Below are positions 8,196-16,670 of a stretch of DNA of 64,000 bases, in pieces. Origin of the DNA: Curtobacterium sp. SGAir0471. GTDB lineage: Bacteria > Actinomycetota > Actinomycetes > Actinomycetales > Microbacteriaceae. The position numbers were made by a program, and so were the translations under genes. The notes below the pieces were generated by a model, which saw only the letters and a program-made list of their open reading frames with translations, was not told the DNA's origin and searched no databases. The stretch covers positions 2,728,001 to 2,792,000 of the forward strand of contig NZ_CP027869.1 in the NCBI RefSeq assembly GCF_005490985.1, read 5' to 3'. Every line of letters begins with the position of its first letter. The first letter of the stretch is position 1.

Positions 8196-9013
8196 GACGT
8201 CCCCTCGTTTCTGAGTACTGTAGCGGGTTTCGGGTCCAGCAGTTGGGATCGGTTCGGAGAGGGCCTGCGACGTGCCGCAGCTGCCTGGTCCATCCACACG
8301 ACGGCGTCGAGATCTTGCGCGGGCACGCCGCCCACATCTGCCCACGAAATGAACGCTGACTCCATGAGCCGATAGTCCTTTGCCGGCGTCCATCTGCCGT
8401 CGAACACGCCGGCCTGGACGCCAGCACGCATGAGATGGATATCGATGATCGCTACGTCGGCAGATCCGAAGTGATTCCGGACGACCCAGCTCGCAGTCTT
8501 GAGTCCGACGCCCGGGAACGTCAGGAGCCATTCCCTTGCAGCGAGTGGCTCCGGCGGAGCTTGCTCGAACCGAAGTCGGTCGAGCGCGGCGGCGATACGA
8601 GCAGCCTTCTGGCGAGGAAATCGGTAGCGGAAGCTGCGCCCCGCATAGACGATCGGCTCGACCAGTCTTGAGTACAGCACTTCGGCGGACGCGGAGGAGC
8701 CTTCCGCGAGCAGACCAGCCGCACGAAGCGCGCGGAACGCTGCGACGTTCGCCTCGTACGTGATCCCATGGCCTCCGAGTAAACAGGCGACCACCTCTTC
8801 GGCGAAGGTCACGCCCAGGCGGTGGGGGGTGCGCGCAGTGGAAGCGCGGAGGAGCCACTCCTCGGTACGTGCGATCCAGTAGGCGGGCGATTGGAAGTGC
8901 CACGGTAATCCCCACCGGACTGGTCGCAAGGAACCGTCGATGAGCCGGAGTTGACGAACGTCTTCGGTCGGGCCGCCGCCGCCACTCGCATACGATCCAG
9001 TACAACGTGACAC
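8192..9013 (-). CDS. HhH-GPD DNA glycosylase homologue (OGG-like)
   Basis: A protein of about 273 residues with the helix-hairpin-helix plus Gly/Pro/Asp core of the HhH-GPD glycosylase/lyase superfamily. The segment LTFPGVGLKTASWVVRN (residues 164-180) contains the hairpin and the Lys (K172) used as lyase nucleophile by OGG enzymes. IIDIH at 189-193 holds the catalytic Asp (D191). HhH-GPD/OGG-like proteins also occur beside QueC-like proteins in type IV CBASS operons. I take the GTG at 9013 as start because the frame further upstream runs antisense into queD; the start remains uncertain. It is the first gene of the leftward operon and is divergent from queD, with about 115 bases of shared promoter region. 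Confidence 0.78.
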   Translation of the reverse strand: MSRCTGSYASGGGGPTEDVRQLRLIDGSLRPVRWGLPWHFQSPAYWIARTEEWLLRASTARTPHRLGVTFAEEVVACLLGGHGITYEANVAAFRALRAAGLLAEGSSASAEVLYSRLVEPIVYAGRSFRYRFPRQKAARIAAALDRLRFEQAPPEPLAAREWLLTFPGVGLKTASWVVRNHFGSADVAIIDIHLMRAGVQAGVFDGRWTPAKDYRLMESAFISWADVGGVPAQDLDAVVWMDQAAAARRRPSPNRSQLLDPKPATVLRNEGTS

Positions 9014-9127
9014 GACTCGACGGTAGCTCACAACAAAGCAACTGCGCGCGACCCGTGCCGCGACACGATCCACCGCCGACGTTCGCAATCGCTCGAACGC
9101 ATCGAAATTTGACCCAAGAGGGGGACC

Positions 9128-9475
9128 ATGAAACATAGCCTGACCCGCAGTTTCCGATTCGAGGCTGCACACGTGTTGCCGTGGCACCGAGGCAAGTGCT
9201 CGAGACTTCACGGGCACAGCTACCGCCTGGAAGTCACCATCACAGGTCCACTGGATGTGAACGGCATTGTTACGGACTTCGGTGAAATCCGGCAGATCGT
9301 GGATGCACACGTCGTACAGGTTCTCGACCATACTTACTTGAACGACCGCTTCGATAATCCGACCGTAGAGCTTGTCGCAAGCTGGGTTTTCGAGACGCTC
9401 GAGCCTCATTTGCGCGGGCTCACCTCGGTCCGGATGTGGGAGACCGCCGACTCGAGTGTGGCCGTGCACCGATGA
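9128..9475 (+). CDS. queD: 6-carboxytetrahydropterin synthase QueD
   Basis: A 115-residue enzyme of the PTPS/QueD family that converts dihydroneopterin triphosphate to 6-carboxy-5,6,7,8-tetrahydropterin, the second step to 7-deazaguanines. Zinc ligands are H15 in FEAAHVLPW and H28/H30 in KCSRLHGHSY. C24 is the catalytic Cys of the family's CxxxHxH motif. The later motifs VTDFGEI, LDHTYLND and PTVELVASW also fit. The ATG at 9128 follows a strong AGAGGGGGA ribosome-binding site. Its stop overlaps the queE start in ATGA. No folE lies in this window, so GTP cyclohydrolase I must come from elsewhere. Confidence 0.93.
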   Translation: MKHSLTRSFRFEAAHVLPWHRGKCSRLHGHSYRLEVTITGPLDVNGIVTDFGEIRQIVDAHVVQVLDHTYLNDRFDNPTVELVASWVFETLEPHLRGLTSVRMWETADSSVAVHR

Positions 9476-10179
9476 GAGACCGATTACACGTTTCGGAGAT
9501 TTTCACCTCCCTGCAGGGCGAGGGGCCGAGCCTGGGCGAGTACGCCGTATTTCTTCGACTGGGGCGATGCAACCTCAGCTGCAGCTGGTGTGACACCGCC
9601 TACTCGTGGGACTGGACGCGGTTCAACGAAGCGGAGGAGATCACCTCGATGCCGATCAGCGACGTAGTCGCGCACGTGCTGGCCATCAACCCGCGACCGT
9701 CTCTTCTCGTTGTCTCGGGTGGAGAGCCGCTTCTGCAGCAACCCGCGCTAACGCGACTTCTCGTGACGCTGAACGAGGCAGCGCCCGAATTGCGGGTGGA
9801 ATTCGAGACTAATGGCACTATTCGCCCATCCCGCATGCTCGCTACGCGAGCAAACCGATTCGTCGTGTCACCTAAATTGAGTAACAGCGACGTGCCTCTC
9901 GAGCGCCGGATACGGCCGGAGACCCTTCGGACGTTCGCCACGGCCGACGCAAACGCCTTCAAGTTCGTAGTGTCGAATGTCGAGGATGTCTCTGAGGTCG
10001 TGGCTCTCAGCCGAGAGGTCGGTTTCTCGCGAAATCGGGTGTGGTTGATGCCAGAAGGAGCGACTGAACGTCAGCAGCAGCGATCGATGCGCCTCCTCGC
10101 CGACGCGGCAATCAAGGAGGGTTTCAACTTCACGCCGCGCCTGCAGGTCATCCTTTGGGGTGACGAGCGCGGTACATGA
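9472..10179 (+). CDS. queE: 7-carboxy-7-deazaguanine synthase QueE
   Basis: A 235-residue radical SAM enzyme that rearranges 6-carboxytetrahydropterin to 7-carboxy-7-deazaguanine (CDG), the substrate of QueC. The N-terminal FTSLQGEGPSLGEYAVFLRL segment is typical of QueE. The cluster motif is C33-x3-C37-x2-C40 (CNLSCSWCDTAY). SGGEPLLQ, an SAM-contact motif, follows at about residue 81. Start at 9472 is fixed by the ATGA overlap with queD; the frame is open 36 bases further upstream. Together with queD it supplies CDG, presumably to the QueC-like protein encoded on the other strand. Confidence 0.93.
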   Translation: MRDRLHVSEIFTSLQGEGPSLGEYAVFLRLGRCNLSCSWCDTAYSWDWTRFNEAEEITSMPISDVVAHVLAINPRPSLLVVSGGEPLLQQPALTRLLVTLNEAAPELRVEFETNGTIRPSRMLATRANRFVVSPKLSNSDVPLERRIRPETLRTFATADANAFKFVVSNVEDVSEVVALSREVGFSRNRVWLMPEGATERQQQRSMRLLADAAIKEGFNFTPRLQVILWGDERGT

Positions 10180-10783
10180 CCCAGAACAGGCCACATACGG
10201 GGCGCGATGCAGTCGTCAATTCGTCGATTCGTCGGACGGCAGTCGACGATCGCAGTCTGCTGGACGCCGACCGCAGTGCGTGCGGCCTCAGCGTTGTTCG
10301 ACGGGTCGCTCTTGACAGAGACTTTGGGCCGAACATCCTGCAGTTGCTTTCGGCGAGCTAGCGCTCGCGGTGTGAGCGTTGCGCGGTCTCTAGACGCGAC
10401 GCGCACGCGGGGCCATAGAAGACCAACGCCACCTACCAGGCTGCGAACGCTGAAAAGACCGTGACCTCTATACTCGATGGCGCAAATCTCAGGGCAAATT
10501 TCTTCGCAACTCTGAGAAAGTAACGCGGCCTGCTGGCCGCGCTCTTCTAAGACCGGCCATGACCACCGACCTGACGTCTGCTGCCACCCGGTCGCCCTCG
10601 CTGGCGACCGGTGTCGCTCGACCCGCTGCGTCCCCGACGTTCCCTGGCGGGTGCCCGGACGCCGTGCGGCGAGACGGGAGCGCGCCGAGCGATTGCCATC
10701 GCAGCCGCCGCACCCGAGGATGACAGCAGCGGATGCGCCTTGTTCGCCCCTTCCAATCGCAACCCGAATCGACTGGACCGCGC
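10180..10783. other. Intergenic region before the SIR2 gene
   Basis: About 600 bases without a supported gene. It contains one GC hairpin (10524-10541). No promoter motif is certain; a TATACTCGAT-like stretch near 10467 could be a -10 element. Confidence 0.4.
10524..10541. terminator. GC hairpin downstream of queE
   Basis: A perfect 7-bp inverted repeat with a 4-base loop, followed by CTCTTCT. It lies 345 bases after queE and about 240 before the SIR2 gene. It may end queDE transcription, but the T-tract is weak. Confidence 0.35.
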
Positions 10784-12757
10784 ATGAGAAAAGCAGAGTT
10801 CCCGGGCACGGCGTGGGCTGACGTCGTGTTCACCGGCGCCGGAGTCTCCATGGGACCGCCGACCGCATTGCCGTCCGGAGCGGATCTGACGGCTGTGGCC
10901 TGGCAAGCGGTCCGCGAATCGCTACCTGATTACCAGGCCGTGCTTAGCGATGCGGCGGAGGTGATTTCGACCCCGACCGCGTCCGATGATGGCGGCCTGC
11001 GCCTCGAACACCTCATGAATCTCATTGATCGGGTGCGCGCAGATCGTCCGCTGGTCGAAATCTACGACCTCGTGAAGGGTGGGCAGCCCAACGAACTGCA
11101 CGCGCTGATCGCTGAGCTTCCTGCCCAGGTAGCGACGGTCAACATGGACCTTCTGCACGAGGCAGCAAGCCCTGGTGGCGTGAACGTGATGCATCTCCAC
11201 GGTGACGTCGACCACGAGGACCGGATCTCGACCACGATCGAGCAGTACCTCATCGGGGTTCCGGACGCACTTGCGGAGCCCTTTGTTGACGCCATCGCGG
11301 GTCGTCGCGTCCTTGTCGTCGGCTGGGGCTCCCGCGATCTCGACATCGTCGAACTGTTCCTCCGCCACCCTCCCGCAGCGGTACATCTGATTCAGCACGG
11401 AAGTGCAGAAACGCAAGATCCGCAGTTGAGTGACCCTGCACGGATCTTCCTGCAACGCGTTGCAGCTCAGACCCGGCATGGGGCAGCGCCCGAGGTGACG
11501 TGGCAGCAGGCGGACGCCACCGAACTGCTTCGCACCGCAATGGGCCGCGAGCAGGAACGGCTGCACCCGGCCGATGCTCCGCGCCGCCGCGACTGGCCCG
11601 TGCCCGAACGGGCCGCGCAGGCGCTCGGCACCCTCTCCGAATCAGCGCGAGTAGCTGCCGCCATCCGTGTGCTTTTCGCATCCGGCGAGCACGAGGCGGT
11701 CATTCGGATGGCCGTCCTGGCTCGACGGCGCGGTGCAAGCAACGACGAGATCGAGACGAACCGCGGCCGATCCCTACGGAAACAGGGCCAGCACCGAGCC
11801 GCGCTGATGGCGTTCCTCTCCCTGCGCGGACGGGAAAACGGACCTAGGCCACGACCGCACCCGAACGAGATATCTGCTCTGCTCCCAGCGTTTGGACTAC
11901 AGCGCGCCAGCACCATCTTCGACACTGCGCTAGTGGCGCGGGCCGTACGTCGCGGCCAACGCGCGGAGGAGGTGTTGCCGCTGGCACGGCGAGTGCAACT
12001 GCTGAACGTGCGCGGGCGGATTCGCGACACGGCGTTCGACGCGGAACGAGTCTGGCAGTTGAGTAACTCACTAGGGCCCCTTGGGCTCGGCAATCAGATC
12101 GACGCAATCACGTGGTCCGCAGACGCGCTGAAGCTGCAGGGTCGCTTCGAGGAAGCGATCCGGCGCATCAGCGAGGCATCCGACCGGATCCCGTACAGCA
12201 ACCCATCGCAGTCGGCATGGGCGATGTGGAAACTGGCGGAATTGCAGCTCCTCGCCGGCCGGCCGGCGGAGGCGCTACAGACGCTCGACAGGGCCCTGCC
12301 GGACGTCCGGCGGGCGGCGGAGGCTTCTATCCGTTTCTGGATGCTCAGCACCCGAGCGGACGCAGAGCGAACCGTTGACCCTACCGCCGCGCGCGGACAT
12401 CTCGCGGAGGCGGCGCGGATCAATCCCCGCGATCCGGAGTCCCACGCGTACTTCCGGCTGATCGCGGGCTCCTTAGACGCGGCCGAAGGGCGACACAGCT
12501 CCGCAACTCAGCACCTCCTCGCCGTTACCCGGATGGCTCGTTCCCCGTTGCGGCCTATCGCGACCGCGCTGGTGGCTGCGAAGCTCATCCGGATCGCGTT
12601 CGCATCAAGCCCGAGCGCCCATGAGTTGCGTCGCATCGCGCGTCGCTCGTACCGCATCGGTTTAGATGGGGGCGGTCAGCGGGCCGCTTCGATGCTTCTG
12701 GCGTTTGAGGATGGCGAGGACCTCACGCAGTTCCTGGCGCTTCCCATCCTCATGTGA
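10784..12757 (+). CDS. SIR2-domain protein with helical-repeat C-terminus
   Basis: A protein of about 657 residues. The N-terminal 200 residues form a SIR2-like NAD-binding domain: VVFTGAGVSMG (residues 14-24), TVNMD (118-122), HLHG with the likely catalytic His (137-140), and VLVVGWGSRDLDI (176-188). SIR2 domains of this kind act as NAD-depleting effectors in several anti-phage systems (Thoeris ThsA, DSR, SIR2-pAgo). The remaining about 450 residues are Ala/Arg/Leu-rich helices in TPR-like pairs, probably for partner or phage-protein sensing. There is no TM segment. ATG at 10733 is an alternative start 17 residues upstream. It follows the queDE arm in the same direction and may be the killing arm of the 7-deazaguanine module, though a separate single-gene defence is equally possible. 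Confidence 0.75.
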   Translation: MRKAEFPGTAWADVVFTGAGVSMGPPTALPSGADLTAVAWQAVRESLPDYQAVLSDAAEVISTPTASDDGGLRLEHLMNLIDRVRADRPLVEIYDLVKGGQPNELHALIAELPAQVATVNMDLLHEAASPGGVNVMHLHGDVDHEDRISTTIEQYLIGVPDALAEPFVDAIAGRRVLVVGWGSRDLDIVELFLRHPPAAVHLIQHGSAETQDPQLSDPARIFLQRVAAQTRHGAAPEVTWQQADATELLRTAMGREQERLHPADAPRRRDWPVPERAAQALGTLSESARVAAAIRVLFASGEHEAVIRMAVLARRRGASNDEIETNRGRSLRKQGQHRAALMAFLSLRGRENGPRPRPHPNEISALLPAFGLQRASTIFDTALVARAVRRGQRAEEVLPLARRVQLLNVRGRIRDTAFDAERVWQLSNSLGPLGLGNQIDAITWSADALKLQGRFEEAIRRISEASDRIPYSNPSQSAWAMWKLAELQLLAGRPAEALQTLDRALPDVRRAAEASIRFWMLSTRADAERTVDPTAARGHLAEAARINPRDPESHAYFRLIAGSLDAAEGRHSSATQHLLAVTRMARSPLRPIATALVAAKLIRIAFASSPSAHELRRIARRSYRIGLDGGGQRAASMLLAFEDGEDLTQFLALPILM

Positions 12758-13748
12758 CCGAGCCGCCGCTCGCCTATCTTGAACAAGCACCGTGAAGACA
12801 GCGCACCCAGCCCATCCCGCCAACCACGGCACTGGCATATTGCGGCGCGCAATACCTGGTCAGGGTGCCAGCCCGAGATGCGGCAGAGGGCACGAATAAA
12901 GGGGGCCGGAGCCTGCGGCCGGCCAAACGGCGCGCTGCCTCGTCCGGTGCGCTCACAAGAGCGCAGATGCTAAGTCACGCGACAGTGAGGACGAGCACGC
13001 AGACGGAGCGGAGGGAAAGGCAGACGGCGAGCAGGGCGGGGAGGTGGTTAGTGTGCGCGGGAAGCCAATCGAGTGGGTGACGGCTGGCCTGTCGGTCCGC
13101 ACGTCGATGCCGGACTGAAGCCAGCGGCACCGCGCTGAGAGCCAACAGCCGGCGCTGCGGCTCGCTCAGGGGTCTGCGCCGTAGTAGCGGCCGCTACCGA
13201 ACCGGTGCGATCGGACGCGATCTGATTGATTACCGACGAACGAGCACCTCACCACGTCACGCGCTCAGCCGCCGAGCCGCGAGCACCTCGACGCGGAAGT
13301 GCCGGCCTTCATGTCGGCGGGGAAGACGACGACGAGGTCAGTCATGTACCGCCACGACGACCGGTCAACCACCGTCGAGAGACGCTCAAAGGACCGGACT
13401 GACCGGGGCGCGGCACTTGCCCACTGTCGGTACCTTGTAGGCCGCGCCGCTCTGCCCGGCTCAAGGCGGGCGCCAGCATCGACAGTGCTGTCCACCGGGA
13501 TGAGGGGGGCGTACGGCGCCGCGCTCCGCGCTCCGTGCTCGTGCACCGCGTGGGTCCCGGCCTCAACCGACCCACACTCCGCTAGCGCCATCCCGGACAC
13601 CTCGTGAACGTAAGTCTTGAGATGCGTGTGCCTTGACAGACTCGCCCGCGAGGAGTTGTATCAAGGAAGCCAAAAGTCTTCGCACTTCGCCCCGAGGTTC
13701 CACTCCCGGGATGATAAGGCGATATCCATCAGGCGGGGGATCTCAAAG
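12758..13748. other. Intergenic region between SIR2 gene and glycoside cluster
   Basis: About 990 bases. The first 800 are GC-rich with only unconvincing open frames. From about 13600 the base composition drops, as in the following cluster. I see no RNA gene or repeat array. Confidence 0.4.
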
Positions 13749-13844
13749 ATGAGAATTGAAAGTTCGACGTCCGGTATTGCAAGAATTCCGGGGCAATTTC
13801 GCATCACCGAGCTTGTTGGGACCGATGGGCGTCGGTCAGAATGA
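13749..13844 (+). CDS. Possible 31-residue leader peptide
   Basis: A short frame that starts at ATG 13749 behind a GGGGGAT stretch and ends in an ATGA overlap with the HAD gene. The peptide is hydrophilic (MRIESSTSGIARIPGQF then RITELVGTDGRRSE). The frame is open back to 13617, so a 75-residue version is possible. The overlap suggests translational coupling to the cluster. It could be a leader peptide, a peptide substrate or chance. I see no known precursor-peptide motif. Confidence 0.3.
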   Translation: MRIESSTSGIARIPGQFRITELVGTDGRRSE

Positions 13845-14539
13845 AACCGGTGTTGCGTTGCGATCTGGGGCGCCCGAGGGCCTTACTTTTCGATCTCGAC
13901 GGGACAATCGTCGACACGGAAACCGCCTTTCGTGATTCCTGGTTACGAGCGGGATATGAATACGGGCTGCAAGCAAGCGCCCTTGACGTTGACAAGGTGG
14001 CGGCGAAACAGCTCGACGGCTTATCGACGGCCGAAGCTTTGTTTGGAATCCACGAGGAAAGTCTTCTTGTCGCGATCGCGGGGTTCGCGCACGACTATCG
14101 CCAGAAGGCGAGGAAGACGCTCGAGCTTTTGCCAGGCGTGGAGGACTTCATACTGAGCGCTCGCGGTAGCTCGGTTCGAACTGCACTCGTCACAAACGCC
14201 CCAGCCTGGCGCGTCCAAGAAGTTTTCGCAGGAGTGAAATTGACGACTGGACTGGATCTAGCCACCCTCTTCGACGTTGTCGTTCACTCCCATCACCGAG
14301 CACGTCCCAAGCCGGCTCCTGATCTCTACGAGGAGGCGGTGCGACTTCTCGATGTGCCGCCCGCCGTCGCTTTGGCATTTGAAGACTCCGTTACTGGCCT
14401 CGCCGCCGCGACCTCAGCGGGGGTGCGCTGCGTGCATATCCTGCAGGATTGCGGCCGAAGTCGCTGCATCAGGTACGCGGCTGCGTGCTTCCCTAACTTC
14501 ATGACGGCAGCAGCGCACACCGAAGAGGGGTCAATGTGA
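13841..14539 (+). CDS. HAD-superfamily phosphatase (beta-phosphoglucomutase-like)
   Basis: A 232-residue HAD hydrolase. Motif I is FDLDGTIVDTE with the nucleophile Asp and the DxD acid/base pair. Motif II is LVTNAP, motif III the Lys in RPKPAPDLYEEA, and motif IV FEDSVTGLAAA. The helical cap between motifs I and II (about residues 30-95) places it in the PGMB-like subclass that acts on small phosphates or sugar phosphates. It is the first enzyme gene of an overlapping operon, and its stop overlaps the GTG start of the glycosyltransferase. In a nucleoside or glycoside pathway it would remove a phosphate from an intermediate; the substrate is unknown. Confidence 0.82.
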   Translation: MKPVLRCDLGRPRALLFDLDGTIVDTETAFRDSWLRAGYEYGLQASALDVDKVAAKQLDGLSTAEALFGIHEESLLVAIAGFAHDYRQKARKTLELLPGVEDFILSARGSSVRTALVTNAPAWRVQEVFAGVKLTTGLDLATLFDVVVHSHHRARPKPAPDLYEEAVRLLDVPPAVALAFEDSVTGLAAATSAGVRCVHILQDCGRSRCIRYAAACFPNFMTAAAHTEEGSM

Positions 14540-15534
14540 GCCGTAAGAGCCAGCCTATCCATTTCCTCACTTCTGACGGCACGACCGAGCGACGAACTCG
14601 CGCAGCACTGACCCCTGCACCAGAACTCACGCAAGACCTAGACGCTCGGTTGCAGCGGATTGCCATCGTCATACCCGTCCTGAACGACCGACGGGTACAT
14701 CAATGCCTCGATTCCATTCGAAACGATCTTGTTTCGGTGGTGATCGTGTCCAATGGGAGTACCAACGAGTTCAACGAAGAGCTGCGGCAGATTGAACGGC
14801 CGAATGTTACGATTATCACTTCACGCACGGCCGGAATTGGGCCTGCCTATAATCTCGGGATAGCACAGACGGACAAACCCTGGATTCTCCTGATGGACGC
14901 GGATTGCACGTTTGAGCCAGGCGCAGTGGAAGCGCTGGCGGCAGGCATGGATCTCGCGGACTTCGTGCGTGGGCGGGTTGTGTTCGATGAGAAATCTATT
15001 GAGACCTCTATACCTGCCAGGGCCCGCAGGTTCACGGAGGACGCACTGCATTCGCGCCGGATAACGGCGTATAGCCCACCTCTGCTATACCGCAAAGACG
15101 TCGTTGCGCTAATGGGCGGATACCATTTTGATGATCGGCTAGCATGGAGAGAAGACCGGGAGTTCGAGCTCCGGCGGCGCTCAGCGGGAATCGCCATCGC
15201 GTTCGCCATGGCGGGCGTGATACACCACGCACCCTTGAGGATCGCAGCGGATCTTCGGAGTCTTCGGTCATATGGACGAAGTGAAGCTGTGGGCCGAGCA
15301 CTCGGACTCTTTCCAGCTGAACCCGCCCGATCGCGTGCTGCTAAGACTCTCCGCACCGCTTGGCGAGTGCTCTACCGAGATCACGCACCGGACGCAGCGG
15401 CGTACATCTTCGTTCGAAGGCTGGCGTTCAGCATCGGTCGTCTGGAGCAGATGTGGACGATTCGCATGCAGAACGCTCAAGATGGCAGCATCGTATCGAA
15501 TGCTTTGTACCCTCGGAGAGATAGACGTGGGTGA
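14536..15534 (+). CDS. Glycosyltransferase family 2 protein
   Basis: A 332-residue GT-A glycosyltransferase. After about 45 variable residues come IAIVIPVLND and VVIVSNGSTN, the nucleotide-binding strands. AYNLGIAQTDKPWILLMDAD follows, with the D-x-D metal site in MDADC. The acceptor region has WREDREFELRRR (ED motif). No TM segments are present, so it is cytosolic or peripheral. The GTG start overlaps the HAD stop (GTGA), and the gene ends 8 bases inside the NUDIX gene. It probably adds a sugar from a nucleotide-sugar donor to a small molecule or lipid-linked glycan; donor and acceptor cannot be inferred. Confidence 0.8.
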   Translation: MSRKSQPIHFLTSDGTTERRTRAALTPAPELTQDLDARLQRIAIVIPVLNDRRVHQCLDSIRNDLVSVVIVSNGSTNEFNEELRQIERPNVTIITSRTAGIGPAYNLGIAQTDKPWILLMDADCTFEPGAVEALAAGMDLADFVRGRVVFDEKSIETSIPARARRFTEDALHSRRITAYSPPLLYRKDVVALMGGYHFDDRLAWREDREFELRRRSAGIAIAFAMAGVIHHAPLRIAADLRSLRSYGRSEAVGRALGLFPAEPARSRAAKTLRTAWRVLYRDHAPDAAAYIFVRRLAFSIGRLEQMWTIRMQNAQDGSIVSNALYPRRDRRG

Positions 15535-16072
15535 GATGGACAAGAAGTTCGACCAGGATCTCTTCAAACCTGTTCATTGGCCGTGGGCCCAAGTTCGTGT
15601 CCGCTTTTGGAGGACGATGCCGGACCCGGAGTATATTCAAAGCGTCCATCTCGTCTGCATTGTAGACGATGCTGCAGGATCAATCGTGATCGTGCGCGAA
15701 GCCGCAGGTCCGTTCACCCTGCCAGGTGGCACACGAGAACCGGCCGAGACACTCGAAGACTGCGCACGGCGCGAACTCGTGGAGGAAGCAGGCGTGACAG
15801 CCGTCGGCCAGTTTCATTGGGTGGGGGCGCACGTCGGCATCGGGTATAAAGACCGGCCGTATAGGGACCATCTCCCGCACCCGTTGAAGGCTTGGGCTTG
15901 GGGCGTTGTGAGAGTAACGCATACGGGAAACCCTTCCAATCCGCCCGGTGCAGAGCAGATCGTGGAGGTCCGCAACGAGCCGATCGAGAATGCGAAAAAG
16001 CTTTTAGCCGAGCGCGACTATTGGTATCCAGCCCTCGTTGATGAGGCTGTAGCGCATTTGCGACAACAATGA
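15527..16072 (+). CDS. NUDIX hydrolase
   Basis: A 181-residue NUDIX-fold hydrolase that would cleave a nucleoside diphosphate linked to another group. The NUDIX box is visible as G-x5-E-x7-RELxEExG: GTREPAETLEDC followed by ARRELVEEAGV. I chose the GTG at 15527 because GGAGAG lies 6 bases upstream; ATG at 15536 is an alternative. It overlaps the GT2 gene by 8 bases. In this operon a NUDIX enzyme could trim a nucleotide-linked intermediate or clear toxic products. The substrate is unknown. Confidence 0.83.
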   Translation: MGEMDKKFDQDLFKPVHWPWAQVRVRFWRTMPDPEYIQSVHLVCIVDDAAGSIVIVREAAGPFTLPGGTREPAETLEDCARRELVEEAGVTAVGQFHWVGAHVGIGYKDRPYRDHLPHPLKAWAWGVVRVTHTGNPSNPPGAEQIVEVRNEPIENAKKLLAERDYWYPALVDEAVAHLRQQ

Positions 16073-16085
16073 TAGGGGACCTGCC

Positions 16086-16670
16086 ATGGCAGTGCTTTCA
16101 CATGAAGATGACCCTTGGGCGGGGAGACGGTCCGTCCGCGGCTACCCCCTCGACGAATTGATCTCAGCCCTTCAGAAGCTCATCAGACGTTGCGAGATGG
16201 AGGAAGCAATCTTGGTCGCCCGCGAACTATGGGAAACGGGCGAGGATGTTGAAGACAAGCTTTGGGAGCGGCTTCGCGTCATTTCGGTGGAAGACCTTGG
16301 AGGGTCTGAGCCCCTGGTGATGCTGGAGGTGCAGACGCTAAATTACTTGCGAACTAGCCTCCCTCCCCGTTCACGTGACCGTTGGCTAATGGCTGTGCAG
16401 GCGGTGCGTCGACTGGCTGAGTTGCCAAAAGACCGGTCCACGGACGACATTGCGGCTTGGGCGATTCTGATGCTCACAACTGGCCGACGGAAGCCCACTA
16501 TTCCGGACTACGCGCTTGATGTTCATACCAGGCGGGGTCAGCTGGCAGGCAAGGACTCACTCGATTTCCTCCGATCGAGTGCGAAAGTCGGCCTGCAAAG
16601 TTCGAGTTACGACGATCGTTACTGGCGGATGCTTGTGGAGGCGGCGGAAGAGGGGGTCTGGAATGACTAG
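16086..16670 (+). CDS. Stand-alone RarA/MgsA C-terminal-like protein
   Basis: A 194-residue helical protein. The stretch LWERLRVISVEDLG (about residues 58-71), then PKDRSTDD and PDYALDVHTRRGQ, matches the C-terminal helical domain of RarA/MgsA clamp-loader-related ATPases. The AAA+ module is absent. RarA acts at stalled replication forks, but isolated C-terminal domains have no established role known to me. An AGGGGAC ribosome-binding site precedes the ATG. The gene overlaps the nucleoside hydrolase by 8 bases, so it clearly belongs to the operon. It is an unexpected member of a small-molecule cluster. Confidence 0.65.
   Translation: MAVLSHEDDPWAGRRSVRGYPLDELISALQKLIRRCEMEEAILVARELWETGEDVEDKLWERLRVISVEDLGGSEPLVMLEVQTLNYLRTSLPPRSRDRWLMAVQAVRRLAELPKDRSTDDIAAWAILMLTTGRRKPTIPDYALDVHTRRGQLAGKDSLDFLRSSAKVGLQSSSYDDRYWRMLVEAAEEGVWND

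Noticed and set aside
9014..9127. A preQ1 riboswitch upstream of queD
   Set aside because: The leader is short and I could not find the typical preQ1 aptamer hairpin and A-rich tail.
9014..9469. N-terminal extension of the glycosylase-like gene across queD
   Set aside because: The extension is antisense to the clearly real queD and shows no glycosylase character.
12758..13616. Several open frames of 60-110 codons between SIR2 and HAD genes
   Set aside because: They overlap on both strands, lack ribosome-binding sites and show no family resemblance.
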